64,000 nucleotides of DNA, from contig VDMD01000004.1 in the NCBI GenBank assembly GCA_007026445.1, forward strand, positions 372,001 to 436,000, read 5' to 3'. Made by a program: the position numbers and the translations under genes. The stretch comes from Schizophyllum amplum (Eukaryota; Basidiomycota; Agaricomycetes; Agaricales; Schizophyllaceae). Of the stretch, positions 12,501 to 27,503 are shown one piece after another (within the stretch, counting starts at the first letter, position 1; each line of letters begins with the position of its first letter). The notes beneath the pieces were generated by a model that was not told where the DNA came from, ran no database searches, and saw only the letters and a program-made list of their open reading frames with translations.

Positions 12501-13836
12501 CATCGTGGGTGCTGGCGAATCACACGGAGACGAACATTCCTTTCAAGATGCGCTACGGCGACGGACGGATCCTCTACGGGTGCGACTACGGCTTGTGAGT
12601 GCTGAATGTTGCGGTCTCTGCAGATCTGACTGGGATGTAGCTGCGAGAACATCGTGTTATGGAGAGGCCACTTCACGCCGCAAGAGACACAAGGTCTGAC
12701 GATGAACCTCACAATCAATGGCGGAGAAGGTGAGCAATAGATGATTCTTGCGATATGGGGATCTCACCCAGCTTCCAGCTTACGCTGCCTCTGTATGGCT
12801 CAACGGCGCCTTCTTGAAAACATCATACGGCAAGTAAGTCGACGTGTAAGACCATATATTGTGCGCAAACTGATTCCCTGTAGCTCGACCAACAATAACA
12901 ACGTCGTTGACGAGACTGATCTCGTCTATGAGTTGCCAGAGAGCGTCCTTCGCGCTGGCGAGGACAATGTAATAACCGTCGTGCAAGATAACATGGGACT
13001 TGACGAGACCGGCGAGAATCCGGAGACGGGAGAAGGTAGACTGCAGATGCGCCGAGAGATCCTCGCTGACTAGGCTCCAGAGGATCCGAACCTGTCGAAG
13101 GGACCCCGAGGGATCAGAGGGTTCAGCTTGTCTACTGGCTCCTTTGGGAAATGGAAGGTGCAGGGCAAAATCGGTGGGTACAAGGAGTGAGTACATGCGA
13201 ACACTCGTGTGGGTTCTGCGCCTGTTGACTGTTCCGCTAGTTATCCGGACAAAGTCCGGGGTGTTATGAACGAAGGAGGACTGTATGGAGAGCGGGCTGG
13301 ATGGCACCTCCCTGAGTTCGATACGTCGAGTTGGGTGGAGCGAGAGCTTTCTGCAGGACTGCCGGAAGATACGGCAGGCGTAGGGTTCTTCGTGACAACC
13401 TTCGACCTGAGCCTACCCGAGGGCTACGACATCCCCCTGTCCTTCGTCTTCGAAGAGCCTCTCGGGCTGCCCTATCGCGCCTATCTCTTCGTGAACGGCT
13501 GGATGATGGGCAAGCGCGTTGGCAATCTTGGGTGCGTTCAAAGGACGGTGGGTGCGGTTTCATTTGCTGAGCTTCTCATAGGCCGCAGGCCAAGTTCCCT
13601 GTCCATGAAGGGATTCTCGAATACCAAGGATCGAAGTGAGCGATCGACATTTAGCAGTGTTCCGGAGCTTCAGCTGATGGATTCTGTCTAGCACTGTGGC
13701 CGTGGCGCTCTGGGCGATGGAGAACGTGACCGTGGCGCCTTCGCTGAGCTTCGTCGTCGACGGGCACATCGAGGGGGGCGTCGGGACGGTTGCGGCAAAC
13801 AACCCGGTGTGGACGCCGCAGGGGAGGGAGGTGTGA
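9509..13836 (+). CDS. Beta-galactosidase, glycoside hydrolase family 35, about 20 exons
   Basis: Hydrolyses terminal non-reducing beta-galactosides. The spliced product is about 1,100 residues, the usual length of fungal GH35 enzymes. Motifs in order: [51 protein letters not shown] (family acid/base Glu), [28 protein letters not shown] (nucleophile Glu), YGGTSWG and [14 protein letters not shown], followed by several beta-sandwich domains and [13 protein letters not shown] near the C-terminus; TGA at 13834-13836. About 19 short introns were placed; one exon is only 5 nt (10321-10325), and the nucleophile codon is split by an intron. The N-terminus is unusual: with ATG at 9509 (or 9620) there is a polar stretch then a hydrophobic segment ([18 protein letters not shown]), suggesting a signal anchor rather than a classic signal peptide. 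No frameshift is needed. Confidence 0.9.
10321..10325 (+). other. 5-nt micro-exon (GTCCC) of the GH35 gene
   Basis: The exon before ends CCA G at 10264. A 56-nt intron (10265-10320, GTACGT...ACAG) and a 53-nt intron (10326-10378, GTATGT...TCAG) flank the five bases GTCCC. Only with this micro-exon does the frame read R-P-G-P-Y-I-N-A-E, the conserved GH35 motif; joining the outer exons directly shifts frame. Confidence 0.75.
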
Positions 13837-14140
13837 TGTCATAAGTAAGGGCATGGAGGAGATGGAAAGCAGTCAACGGAAATTTTCTCGAAAGCGATCG
13901 AAATTTGACGAAGTCCCTTGATCCGCGCGTCCATTGTTCCATTGTTCTCTCGGCAAGACTTGCTTCCGCTGTCGTCACTGCCTGCGCTTGATGCATTCGG
14001 ATCTTGACCTTCTTTCGCAAACTTCAAAGGGCTTTCGACGATGAAATTTCGTGCCTGCAAAACTTAAAAGGGCTCAGGCTCCTTAGTTTCATGACAGTGA
14101 CCCTCCTACTCCTTTGAATCGCATACGAACCACGTCCGCC

Positions 14141-16206
14141 ATGTCTCTGCCCACGGCGATCTCGTACGTACCACCAGGTACCTCAGCGTCGAGCGGCACA
14201 AGCTTCAGAGATGTCATAGAGTCCTGTACGTGCTCAGCGCGTCCCCTCGCGCGCCTGGCACTCATGCCTGCCTTTCAGATCGCCGCGCACAGTATCTCAA
14301 GGCTGGGTCCAGCGTCGCGTCGGGACTACGAGGATGACGATGACGATGAGGACGACGAGGACGACCTCGAAACGCCGCGCCCTAAATCCCGCGGCGACGA
14401 CATGGTCGACCAGTTCGACTGGGACGGCATCCCTCACGACCGGCGCCCCACTCCCCCGCCCCAGCTAACCGTCCCGGTGCACTACACCGACCCAGCCTCA
14501 TCCCGTCTGCACCACCTCCCGACCCCGTCGTCGCCGCAGACCCGCGAGACCAGTCCCCTCCTCCACAAGACCCTTTCCTTTGAGGACCGCCACCATTCTC
14601 GGCATACCCAGATTCCCCCTCCCATTGATACCCGTACCCATCGCGCGCCGCACCCGCCGTTGGAACGCCGCACCTCTACTGCGTCCATCAAGTCTTTCAA
14701 GCACGTCGGCCACAGCACGTTTGGGCAAACGCTGTTCAACTCGATCGCCATTCTACTCGGGATCGGCATGCTCTCTGAGCCGCTCGCGTTCCATTACGCA
14801 GGCTGGATCGGAGGGACGTTGCTGAACGTTCTGTACGGCGCGATCACGTGTTATACGTGAGTACATTCACTTGATACAAATGCGCCATGACTGACTTCAT
14901 CTGCAGCGCGAAGATCCTCGCAAAGATCATACTTTCCGACCCGCGTCTACGTTCGTACTCAGATATCGGTCGCAAGGCGTTTGGTCCCCGGGCCACCTTG
15001 ATGATCAGTATTCTCTTCTGCTTGGAGTTGTTCTCGGTCGCTGTTATCCTGGTGACCTTGTATGCCGACTCCTTGCACTCGATCATCCCCGAGATGTCTG
15101 CCAACACTTACAAGCTCTGGGGCCTGCTCATGTGCGTCTGCTTCCCCATTCCATGTTGAAAAGCATGCTTATCGCCTTCACAGCCTCATCCCCACCGTCT
15201 TCCTCCCTCTCTCCCTCCTCTCATACACCTCAATCCTCGGCATTGTGTCCACCGTTTCCTCGTCATCGTTCTCTTCGTCGATGGCTTCACCAAGAAGGAA
15301 GCCCCCGGCAGCCTGTGGGACCCTGCCGAGACGGAGCTGGGCGTGGGCAACTTCCGCCAGCTAGGGTCGCGTTCGGGTTGTTCATGGCCGGGTTCTCCGG
15401 GCACGCGGTCATCCCCTCACTTGTGCGCGACATGCAGGATCCGACGGAGTACGAGAAGATGCTCAACTACGCGTTCATTGCGGCCACCGCTATCTACACC
15501 ACCATTGGCTACGCGGGATACTTGATGTTCGGCGCTAATGTCAGCGAGGAGGTGCGTTTACCCTTTTGTCATACCTAGTGGTACTCGATGCTGACCCCCT
15601 CTTGCAGATCAGCCTCGACCTCCTCCGTACGCCCGGCTACAACAAGCTTTTCAACCAGCTCGCCCTGTGGTCCCTCGTTATCAGCCCGCTCTCCAAGTTC
15701 GCGCTTACCACGCAGCCGCTGAACGCCACCATCGAGATGCTCATTGGCCTCACCCCGCACATCGGCTCCCCCGAGGATGTCGCGAACAAGCCGCGCACGC
15801 TGTCCGGCGCCCTCCCGCATCTGCGCACCAGGCACTTCACCCGCGTCAAGAACTACCTCTCCGCCAGAAAGCTCACCGCTAAGAGCATCCTCTCCCGCCC
15901 CGCGACCCGCCACGTCTTCGCCGTCACCCAACGCGTCGTCGTGACCTGCCTCGCCGTGCTCGTGTCGATCATCGTGCCCGAGTTCAGCGCGATGATGGCA
16001 TTCTTGGGCGCGTTCAGTGCGTTCATGCTGTGCGTGATTGGCCCGATCGCGGCGAGGTTGGCGTTGGAGGCGCAGGATGGGAAGCAGGCGGCGCAGGAGG
16101 GGAAGCGATGGGGCGTGCGTTCCGCAATCGACATCGGGCTGGTGCTGATGGCGCTGGCGATGGCAGGATGGGGACGGCGGCGGCGTTTTTGGAGAGTGAT
16201 GCTTGA
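14141..16206 (+). CDS. Vacuolar amino-acid transporter, AVT/AAAP family (three -1 frameshifts)
   Basis: Multi-pass transporter of the amino acid/auxin permease family, likely moving amino acids across the vacuolar membrane. After an acidic, Ser/Pro-rich N-terminal tail comes the family's first transmembrane block (STFGQTLFNSIAILLGIGML, SEPLAFHYAGWIGG), then AKILAKIILSDPRLRSYSDI, LLSYTSILGIVSTV, VAFGLFMAGFSGHAVIPSLV and IYTTIGYAGYLMFG, and a last exon with NKLFNQLALWSLVISPLSKF and AFLGAFSAFMLCVIGPIAAR. Three places need one extra base to keep the conserved frame: the T run near 15254-15256, GGG near 15363-15365, and the G run at 16170-16173; the last restores a stop at 16204-16206 (read literally, it ends at 16282). 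At the 5' end an intron at 14226-14278 gives a YRRAQYLKAGSS reading, while the unspliced frame stays open; the choice is unresolved. Confidence 0.82.
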
Positions 16207-16599
16207 GTGGGTTTGGGGAATGGATGGTCTGAAGGACGGGATAAAAATGAGGGATGGGCAGAGTGAGCGGATGGATGGATGAATGGATGGGTGAAGTCTT
16301 TGTTTTGTACTGGATAAAAACCGGACGTATATCGTGTACAGGAAGCACGTCCGGCACTGGCGCTCGTGCGCCCTCTGACGACCTTCTACGAATTTTACGA
16401 ACGTTTACGCATGCGTATAAAGCCACACTTAGCATTAGACCTTGTAGCCTTAGCATCAGCAATAATTTTTGTTTCGAGGATGTGCGTTGGCCTCCAAGGC
16501 AGATTTTCAGGCAGGATGGGTCCCTCGTAAATTGTGTGCCCGACCGAAGGGGAGCGCAGCGAAGTGATACAACAATGTGAGTACAGAGTACAGAAGCGA
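16207..16599. other. Convergent 3' flanks (AVT transporter and eIF3k)
   Basis: About 390 nt between two convergent genes. Nothing beyond 3' untranslated sequence could be supported. Confidence 0.5.
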
Positions 16600-17521
16600 C
16601 TATGGCTTTGCGGCGGAAGGGGAGATGACCTTTGCTAGTTCTGGAGTCTATCGTGAGCGAGAGAATTATTTGGGGAGATATTGTGCTCTTACGCGGCAGC
16701 TTGATGCTTTCTTGCACAACAGTGGCCTCGATCTGGTTGTCCGGATTGGGCGGAATGTTGACAACATCGCCGGACGTTGTCCACTCGAGCTTCTCGACGT
16801 AGGCGTCCACATCACTCTCTACACAATCAAGGTCAAAGACAGAATGCGAACCCAATATGGCTACGCACCAGGGAGATCCAAGTACGACGCCAGCCGTGCC
16901 TTCGTGATCTTCGTGAACGTCGCCTTCACCGCACGGATCGCCACCTCCCGGATTGCGTCGTCAAAGCCGACACACTCGACAGTGTAGTTGTCGCGCAGGT
17001 TCTCGGACTGTTCCGAGCGGTACACGGACCAGAACGCGGGGAAGCGGCAACGGTAGAGGAAATCGTGGAGGCCCTTGAGCGCGGGGAGGAGGGAGGGGAG
17101 GGGGTCGGGCTCGTCCAGTGTGGCAATGGGCGGCCGCTCGTCGAGCAGTGAGATGCAGAGGTTGAAGTCCGGGCCCGGGACGGCGGTGAGCGCCTTGATG
17201 AGGACGTTGACGACGACGTCGGGGTTGTAGAGCTCGGGGTTGAACTGGTAGCTGTGGTCGTGGTCAGATGGGCGAGATTAAATGAGGGGGGACTCGTGTT
17301 ACAGTTTCAGGATGGCGAGGTTCGCCATGCAGTCGTACTCCTGCGCGCGGATCTGGTGGTAGAGGTAGTCCTCGAGGATGCCGACATTGGAGGGGTTGTA
17401 GCGGTCTGATCACTGTCAGTGTCGACTTGTGCGATGGGAATAATTGAGCTCACCGACGCCCGGTGACGAGGTCCTCGATGAGCTCTGTGCGTGTGGCGGG
17501 CGTGTGCCAGCTGGAGGTCAT
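16600..17521 (-). CDS. Eukaryotic translation initiation factor 3 subunit K
   Basis: Non-core subunit of eIF3, which organises 43S preinitiation complexes in the cytoplasm. The protein starts MTSSWHTPATRTELIEDLVT, and five exons then give RYNPSNVGILEDYLYHQIRA, YDCMANLAILKLYQFNPELY, ALTAVPGPDFNLCISLLDER, LHDFLYRCRFPAFWSVYRSE and the C-terminal winged-helix part (DAYVEKLEWTT, NPDNQIEATVVQESIKLP), ending QLAKVISPSAAKP with the stop complement at 16600-16602. This matches eIF3k end to end at the usual ~240 residues (CSN8/PSMD8/eIF3K fold). One extra G in the GGG at 17459-17461 breaks the frame at the exon 1 junction; without it the protein reads V-D-R-Y-N-P. The ATG is 122 bp from the divergent Swd3 start. 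Confidence 0.92.
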
Positions 17522-17643
17522 TGTGGATGTGGAAGCGAATCAAGCAATCGAAAATTTGGCACAGCCACATATCCCTTTGTTTTCCTTTTTGGCGCGCGCC
17601 GCGACGCGACGCGACTCGAACCAACACCATCTCCGAGGACACG
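17522..17643. promoter_or_regulatory. 122-bp shared divergent promoter (eIF3k / Swd3)
   Basis: Only 122 bp separate the two start codons of head-to-head genes, so both 5' UTRs and promoters must lie here. No clear TATA box was seen, as expected for housekeeping genes. Confidence 0.55.
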
Positions 17644-21172
<3,529 letters not shown>

Positions 21173-24100
21173 ATGAATGTCAGCGGCGCGAACAATAGCC
21201 TCAGCGACGTGGACAATAGTCCTAGCGGCGCTGACGACATCCTCAGCCGCTGTGCAGGAGCAAAGCTCACGACGGAAGAATCAGCTCGAATCCTCTCCGA
21301 GATCCTCCCCATATTCTTTCACGAACGCATGCAACCTCTCGATCCCCGTCACGTCTCGGAGCAAGCGTGTGCGCGATTGCTCGCCGAGCACGCGGAGCTG
21401 CAGACTTTGCTCGAGGAGGCTGTGGAGGCGCAGAGCTGTCGTGTGCTGTGGGAATGTGGTCAGTGGTTTCTGGTCACTTACTGGCGATTATAGATTGATA
21501 TCGCTGACTGACTTTCTTGTTTTTGCTGACACACGTCGTCCTCATTTCCTGACTGGTGTCGTCCTTATCTTTGACTGGCGTTGTCCCCTCCCATCTCCAC
21601 TTCCCTCTAGATTTACTTTCCTTCAAGACGTCCGGCTCCGCTCTTACGATTGCGTGTTTTCCGAGCGCTTCCTCGACGATGCTGCGGCTCTTTTGGATGA
21701 GCATCGCGAGAAGATCGCGGATTTCGCGAACGGGCGCTCGGATTTGCCGCGCTGGACGCCTCCCGGTTCGACTGCGAGTGGAGACGCGACTGGGAGCGGG
21801 GACGCTACTGCGGTTGAGATAACAACGCGATTGGAGAGGCGACTTCGAGTGGAGACGGAGACGATCAGTCTAAGTTTCTAACTTCTTTGCACTTATACCA
21901 ATCGGGACCACATTGGAAGCCGCGGCCCTCTCTTCTTCTGCACGAATTGGGTTCGTGGGCCGACAATAACGCACTGGATGATGTGTTCACGGTGGGCGAG
22001 CATACGTGCGTGGATATCTGCTTTTCTTCTAGACGCGGCTGACGGACATCGCCTTCCTTGCTTCCTGTCCTTCCTTCGATTGCCCTTCGCCACTGCACCA
22101 GGATCGTCGTGAACGCCGCCGGCTGTGGGAAGACGCGGCTCCTCCTGGAGGGTCTCTGCCAACACTGGGGCCTGTATATTTCATGCGCTGTCGACGTCTC
22201 AGGTGACGGCTCGCGCGACATGCATGATCTTCTGTCCGATGAATTCGACTCGTACGGCAGCCAGTTCCAGGCGTACGGTCCCTGGACAGAACGCGATGTC
22301 TACTGCAATACCAGGATGGCAGCGCGGTACTTCTCCGTCGTGCTCCTCTCGCGGCTGCTTTTGCTGCAGGCCTTCCTGCAGTCGCTCGCGCCGCAGACCG
22401 CGACACACCGCAGGCGCGCAAACGCTGGGCCTTGATGCAGTTCAGAGCGCCCTTCTTGGGCCTCGGAGATATCCTCTGCAACTTGTCCGGCCACCTCAAG
22501 CGCCTCTTGCCCGACGTCGCCAAAAAGGCGATCAAGGACGCGTTGTTGGGCGTCCGTGCGCTGCTCGGGCGGCGCGAGTGCCCCATTTTCTGCGCGCTCG
22601 ACGAGGCGCAGCGCGCGGACGGGATGCCGTTCACGGGCGAGGGGACGACGCTCCTACGGGCAATGGCGCGCGTTGGGAGGAGCACGAGGGCGTGACTGTC
22701 GTGCTCGCGGGCACGGGCGTCGATCCCGCGCCATTTGGGCCGAGCTATCGGCTGCGCAGGGGGCTGGGTGTGTTCGGGACACGGGAGGAGCAGCGCGCGT
22801 ATGTGCTGAAGTATATGCCGCCGGCGGTGGCGGGGTCGGCGGCGGGGCGGCTGCTTGTGAGGCGTATGTGGACGTGGTTGCGGGGGAGGTGCGTGTTGGG
22901 GTGTGGACTTTATTTGGGTGAGATCGAAAGCTGATGGACGGTTCATTGCAGGTATCGCTTTACGACCGCGTTTGTTGGATGTTTGCTGAGGACCGGGATT
23001 TCGGCAGCCCATATGCTGTTGAGCGCGTATGTTTATGAGATGCTGAGGTTGCAGCGAACGACGTCCCTGCGAGCATAATCGCAAGCGAGGGACAAGTGGA
23101 CCGTGAGACCTGGAGGATGGTGGAAGGGCTTTGTGGCTTTCGAGGGCGGTTTCTCCATACCAGTGAGCTCGTTCCATTGGCCCCCAATTCACTCACCAAC
23201 AATCTTCCAGGTAATCAGGCGTGGTTTTCTGCCCACGCTGCCATACACCGAGTTCTTCTCGGCGAGACGTGTGTTACGTTCAGGAGCCACTGTGCGCCCA
23301 TCGTTGCCCGCGCTGCCGCGCTCTTTACGGACGACACGATGTCCGTCGCCCGCGTTTATGAGCCGACCATCATTTTTCCGCTTGCGCCTGCCATCTTCGC
23401 CGACTACACCGTGGTCAAGGGCTTTTACCCTGTCGAGGATGCAAAGCGCTTGCGCGAGCCGCCTCATCATCCATTTCAACACCTTGCTTTTGCGAACCTC
23501 CTAGTGCGTGCTTTGCAAGATCGGCGCAGGTTATGCGACCTGTTCACTTTCGCCGGAAAACCGCCCGCCTGGGCCAGCGAAACCGTGCAGCTTGTGCGTT
23601 TGGCTCGTAGCACGGCCGGCAAAGCTCGCGCGACCGCCTTTCGCACCTCCTCGTCTGGAAGCTGGGTGACCGACTCGCCTGCGTGGCTCGATCCAAGCGT
23701 GTCCGGCAGTGCGCCGTTCTGCGCAGCAGGGGAGTTTAGCAACGCGGACCTGCTCTTTATATTGAGGACGGCGAGTGGGCACTGCTTGTATGTGGCCCTT
23801 GCGGTGATGTTTGGGAACGCGCACGTCGAAATTTCGGCGGATGACGTGCGGGAGAGGGTGGCGGGCCTGGCACCGGGGACTGTGTTTCACAAGGTGCGTA
23901 ACCAGGAGATTATCTGCGAATGCCGGCGACTCACAATAGTTCTAGGGCGGTGTCAATCCAGAGCTTCGTCTGCCGCGTTTCGCGAAGGAGGTGGAGGGTG
24001 TGCCTGTGCTCCGGGTTGTGAGCGGCTTCCCGCACGATGTGGACGTTGACCGGGTTGGGCTGTTCGACGACATGCCCGTCGCGGTCGTGAACACGACGCT

Positions 24101-24275
24101 TTTTTGCCAAGTCGCGGGGGAAATTTCCTACCAAGATGTCTGCAGGCGCCTGGTAAGCGTGCTAACGGGCAAGCGCAAGCGCACAGACATGGACCACGAG
24201 GAGGGCCCGAGGAAGCGAGCCATGACGACGAGATCGATGATTCAGAGGGAGCTGGAAGACCGACGACGAAGTTGA
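21173..24275 (+). CDS. Crinkler/RHS-like P-loop NTPase protein (multi-exon, frame-disrupted)
   Basis: Large protein of the type abundant in agaricomycete genomes and related to the NTPase part of Crinkler (CRN) and retrotransposon-hot-spot proteins. Visible in order: a helical N-terminal part (ERFLDDAAALLDEHREKIAD), LYQSGPHWKPRPSLLLHELG, ALDDVFTVGEH, a degenerate Walker A (VNAAGCGKTRLLLEGLCQHW), a Walker B-like CPIFCALDEAQ, VTVVLAGTGVDPAPFG, RMWTWLRGRYRFTTAFVGCL, and a C-terminal region ending PVLRVVSGFPHDVDVD, ISYQDVCRRLVSVLTGKRKR. Five or more introns. Four sites (about 21878, 22402, 22673, 23050) each need one added base to join conserved segments. Other genes here show the same defect, so I call it a gene rather than a pseudogene, but decay is possible. 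The biological role of the family in fungi is not established. Confidence 0.65.
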
Positions 24276-24690
24276 CGTCCAGGATATGTAACAAACATCA
24301 CCTTGCCTCTTCTTCTGGGAGCAACTTGGGCAGAGAAGATTGCAACATATCGCTTGCCTCGCTCCGAGGCAGTATGTAACGTGTGCGAAGGACAATAGAA
24401 GCAGTTTGTATTACGCGGCGGGGCATGCAAACGAGGCTGTTTGTTCGGCTGGTTTGCAGGGCTTGGCCTTGTGCGGGGGCGCGTGCGGCCCTTGCGAGGC
24501 GCGGACGGCGCTCGGGGGGCGCAGGGGGTGTGCGTCGGGACCGGGACCGGGGGGGGGGTATGGGGTAACCCGTAATTCGAACGTTGATGGGAATGCTTGG
24601 CGGTCGAGTGACGCCACGACAGGACAGGACGCGCGCGTGTTGGCAATAATGATAATCTTAGCCCTGGTCTATAACTTACTTATCTTGTTG
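24276..24690. promoter_or_regulatory. Intergenic region with a dense G-tract cluster
   Basis: About 415 bp upstream of the 24691 gene. At 24514-24565 six G tracts of 3-10 bases lie within 52 nt on the plus strand (24514-24519, 24524-24528, 24537-24539, 24543-24545, 24549-24558, 24562-24565), a textbook potential G-quadruplex. No coding signal was found here. Confidence 0.5.
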
Positions 24691-27503
24691 ATGAGTGCGA
24701 TGTGTGTCCGGCTAGTATTTCTTTTCCCAAACATTGCAGCGATTCAGCAAGCGAAGACGAGGGCGACGCGAGCACCGACGACTGCGGCCAGCACCTCATG
24801 CCCCTTGGAACCCCCCACTCGGACGTTTTCCGACCCCGCCTCCCGCTAGATCCATTCGATGGCGTCGACCTCAGCGAGCCATGGCTTCTCGACCCGACCA
24901 CGCTCGCCCTCTCCTCAGTTCGCCTGCGCCGCGATGTCGTGCTCGTGCTCGGCGGTGCGTGTGCCAGCTGCCTGTCTCGTCCGCCATCACTGACCTCCCG
25001 GGCAGCGCCGAAGACAGAGGAACTGCTCGCGCTACTGACAGCGCATACGCTCGCCTACTCGCTTCTCATCATCGTCACCCATGAACCGCCCATTATCGAT
25101 TTCGAACCCCCCTCCGGGCCCACCGTACGCGTCCTGCGTCTCGGCCGCCCGCTTGCAGCCGAGGACCAGGGCTCGCTGCGTTTGGTCAGCGTCCTCGAGC
25201 ACGCCGAGGCTGTCGCCCGCCAGTGGCGCGGCGCCCCAGACTGCATACCAGCCGGTCTGCGGCGATATGCGGTCCTCGGTGCGGACGAAGACGGCGAGTT
25301 CTCGGTGGTCGAAGAGCACCAGGGCAGCCCGCCGTCATCCCAAGGCCACGGTCCGCCAACGGCACCCAGATCAGCTGCCTCGTCCCGCCGTCACTCCCTG
25401 CTGTCTGCGCTGAGTGACAGGACCTCGATCCCGCGCGCCAAGATCAAGGCGTACAAGGAAGCGGCATGCGGCCGACCTTTCGACGCGATTGTCAACTACC
25501 TACCCTCACTAGCGGAGAAGCTTGTGATCAAACAGGCGATACTGGTTACAACCGTCTCCCAGCCGTTCCTCACGTCCCCCACTGGGCCGTACCGCTCATC
25601 CGAAGACAAGAGCAAGCTTGGCAGTGTACGGCCCTTATTCGCAGAGCCCGGAGTCATGAGCCCCGCCAGCGCACCTCCATCCCCCGCCCTCCGCCGACGC
25701 TCGCTCTTCCGCTCCCCATCACCCGACGTTGACCTCTTTGCCGTCGCGCCTCCCGCACGCTCTGCGCACATCCTGCACATCGTACACCCCGGATGCGCCG
25801 CCAATCGCCCATCATCGCTCATGCAGAGCATCACACAGTTCCTCCTCTCCTTCTCTGAACACCAGCCGCCTGTCGTCTCATATCTCGTCTCTGGGGGCGT
25901 CCTCGGCTACACACCGCCGGGCGCCGACCTCAGCGTCGCGGAAATCGCGCTCGCCGGGCTGCTCGACAAGCATGAGGATGATGAAGACGTCGAGGACGTG
26001 CCGGTGGGGAGTGGCTTCCTCAGACGGTATGCGCAAAAGTACAAGATGCGCACCAAGGCGGTCATCGAGAGCCTGAGCGACATGTCCGTCGCGGGCGCAG
26101 ACCCGGACGCCGCACATCATCAGCACGTCCAGGACGGGATGATCTATGTCTACACAAGGGACGGCGTACGCGAGTACGACTGCGACGAAGCGTCGACTGC
26201 CGCTGCCTTCGCCAACGCCATACGGCGGAGCAGCGCCCGGGCTCTCACCATACGGACGCACAGCAACGTCTCGGGCGGCTCGCCGTCGATCGCTGGCTCT
26301 ATTCGAACGTCGTCGCCCATCGAGGAATCACCGACGCCTCCTGTGGGTCCCGCGGTGCCTTTCCCTCGCGCCAGCAGCCCCTCCAATCGCTCACCAACTG
26401 AATCGCGCGCGCAGTCGCCTGTGTGGGGTCGCAGACCGTCAGACGCTCCTGCGCACAGACCGCCACTCACGCGCAACCCGTTGGACGCGCATAATCTGCC
26501 ACCCGCGCCCGCTCCCTCACACACGCTCAACCCATCCCTCACGCGCAAATCCTCCGACGGCCACAGACCACTGCCATCCGACGCCCACAACGGCAAGCGC
26601 GCGAAAAGGCACACCATCTCACGAGTGGGCGAGAAGATCCTGCGCCGGTCGACGACGCTGACGACGGGGACACCGCCAGTGAAGCGGCCAAGTATCAAGC
26701 GCAGCAACAGTCTCCGGAGGGGCAATAGCGTGAGCGTCGGGCCGGCGGATACAGTGGCTATCGAGCGGGGCAGCTTGGCTGTCGACCGGGACAACAGGGC
26801 TGTCGAGCGGGACAACAGGGCTGCCGAGCGGGACAGCAAGGCTGCCGAGCGGGAGCGCGTAGCTACCCAGCGGGACGGACAAGCGAATGTACGCAGCAGT
26901 CCAGCTATTCAACGGGACAGCCGGGTCGTCGAGCGGGGCAGCCTGGCCAACGATCGACCAAGCAAGCCGCGTACGGACACCGAAATCCTTGCACGCGCGA
27001 ACAGCAAGAAGCGCTCGAGCACGCTGCCAGCGGGCATCCCGATCCCGCCCAGCCATGAGAGGCGGTCGTCAGGCAAGAAAGAGTCGTCAAGCAAGAAGGA
27101 GGCGCTCAAGCGCGCGGACAGCTTGCAAACAGCGCACAAGCACGCGGATGGCAAGAAGCATGCGGATGGGAAGCAGCGCTCGAACAGTATGCGCGCGGAC
27201 ACCAGTAGTGGCTTGCGCGCAGACACGTTGCGCGCTGACCCCAACAAACGCGCGGACAGCTGGGACCCGAAGCGCGCCGAGAGCTCACTCCCCAAGCGGG
27301 CGGAGAGCTGCAGCGTGAAGCGTTCGGACAGCCGTGGCGCGAAACGCGCGGAGGTGAAGCGCGCGGAGAGCTGCAGCGGGAAGGGCTCCGACAGCAGGGC
27401 GGCGAAGCGCGCGGACAAGAGCCTGAAGCGGTCAGATAGCAGGAGTGCGAAGCGCTCGGGGAGCATGCGCTTGCGGAGGAAGATGATGTTTTGGCTGTCT
27501 TGA
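24691..27503 (+). CDS. Long conserved-looking protein with repetitive basic C-terminus, function unknown
   Basis: Not recognised. About 900 residues, essentially one exon. The best start is ATG at 24691 with a tiny exon and a 38-nt intron (24702-24739) leading into DSASEDEGDASTDD; if that intron is not real, the first ATG of the long frame is 24798 (MPLGTPHSDVF). The N-terminal half looks folded: LALSSVRLRRDVVLVLGGAC, EELLALLTAHTLAYSLLIIV, VRVLRLGRPL, HILHIVHPGC, PPVVSYLVSGGVLGYTPPG, DGMIYVYTRDGVREYDC. From about residue 530 it is disordered. The last ~250 residues are two blocks of degenerate repeats: ERDNRA/ERDSKA units, then KRAES/KRSDS/KRADK units. It ends LRRKMMFWLS, TGA at 27501-27503. 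Confidence 0.6.
26752..27480 (+). repeat. Degenerate coding repeats (ERDxxA and KRA/SD-S units)
   Basis: Inside the preceding gene. The first block (about 26755-26890) repeats a 7-codon unit, AVERDN-type; the second (about 27100-27470) repeats 6-8 codon units of the form KRAES, KRSDS, RADS. Related codon order indicates tandem expansion of short units. Confidence 0.7.

Noticed and set aside
15575..16855. 426-residue minus-strand open frame across the AVT gene and eIF3k
   Set aside because: Only its first ~55 residues match eIF3k (one exon); the rest is the antisense shadow of the transporter exon and has biased His/Arg/Gln composition.
22029..23192. 387-residue minus-strand frame
   Set aside because: Antisense to the CRN-like gene; Arg/Pro/His-rich composition, no motif.
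24537..24565. Telomere-like G-rich sequence
   Set aside because: No TTAGGG-type periodicity; single local cluster of G runs inside a gene-dense region.
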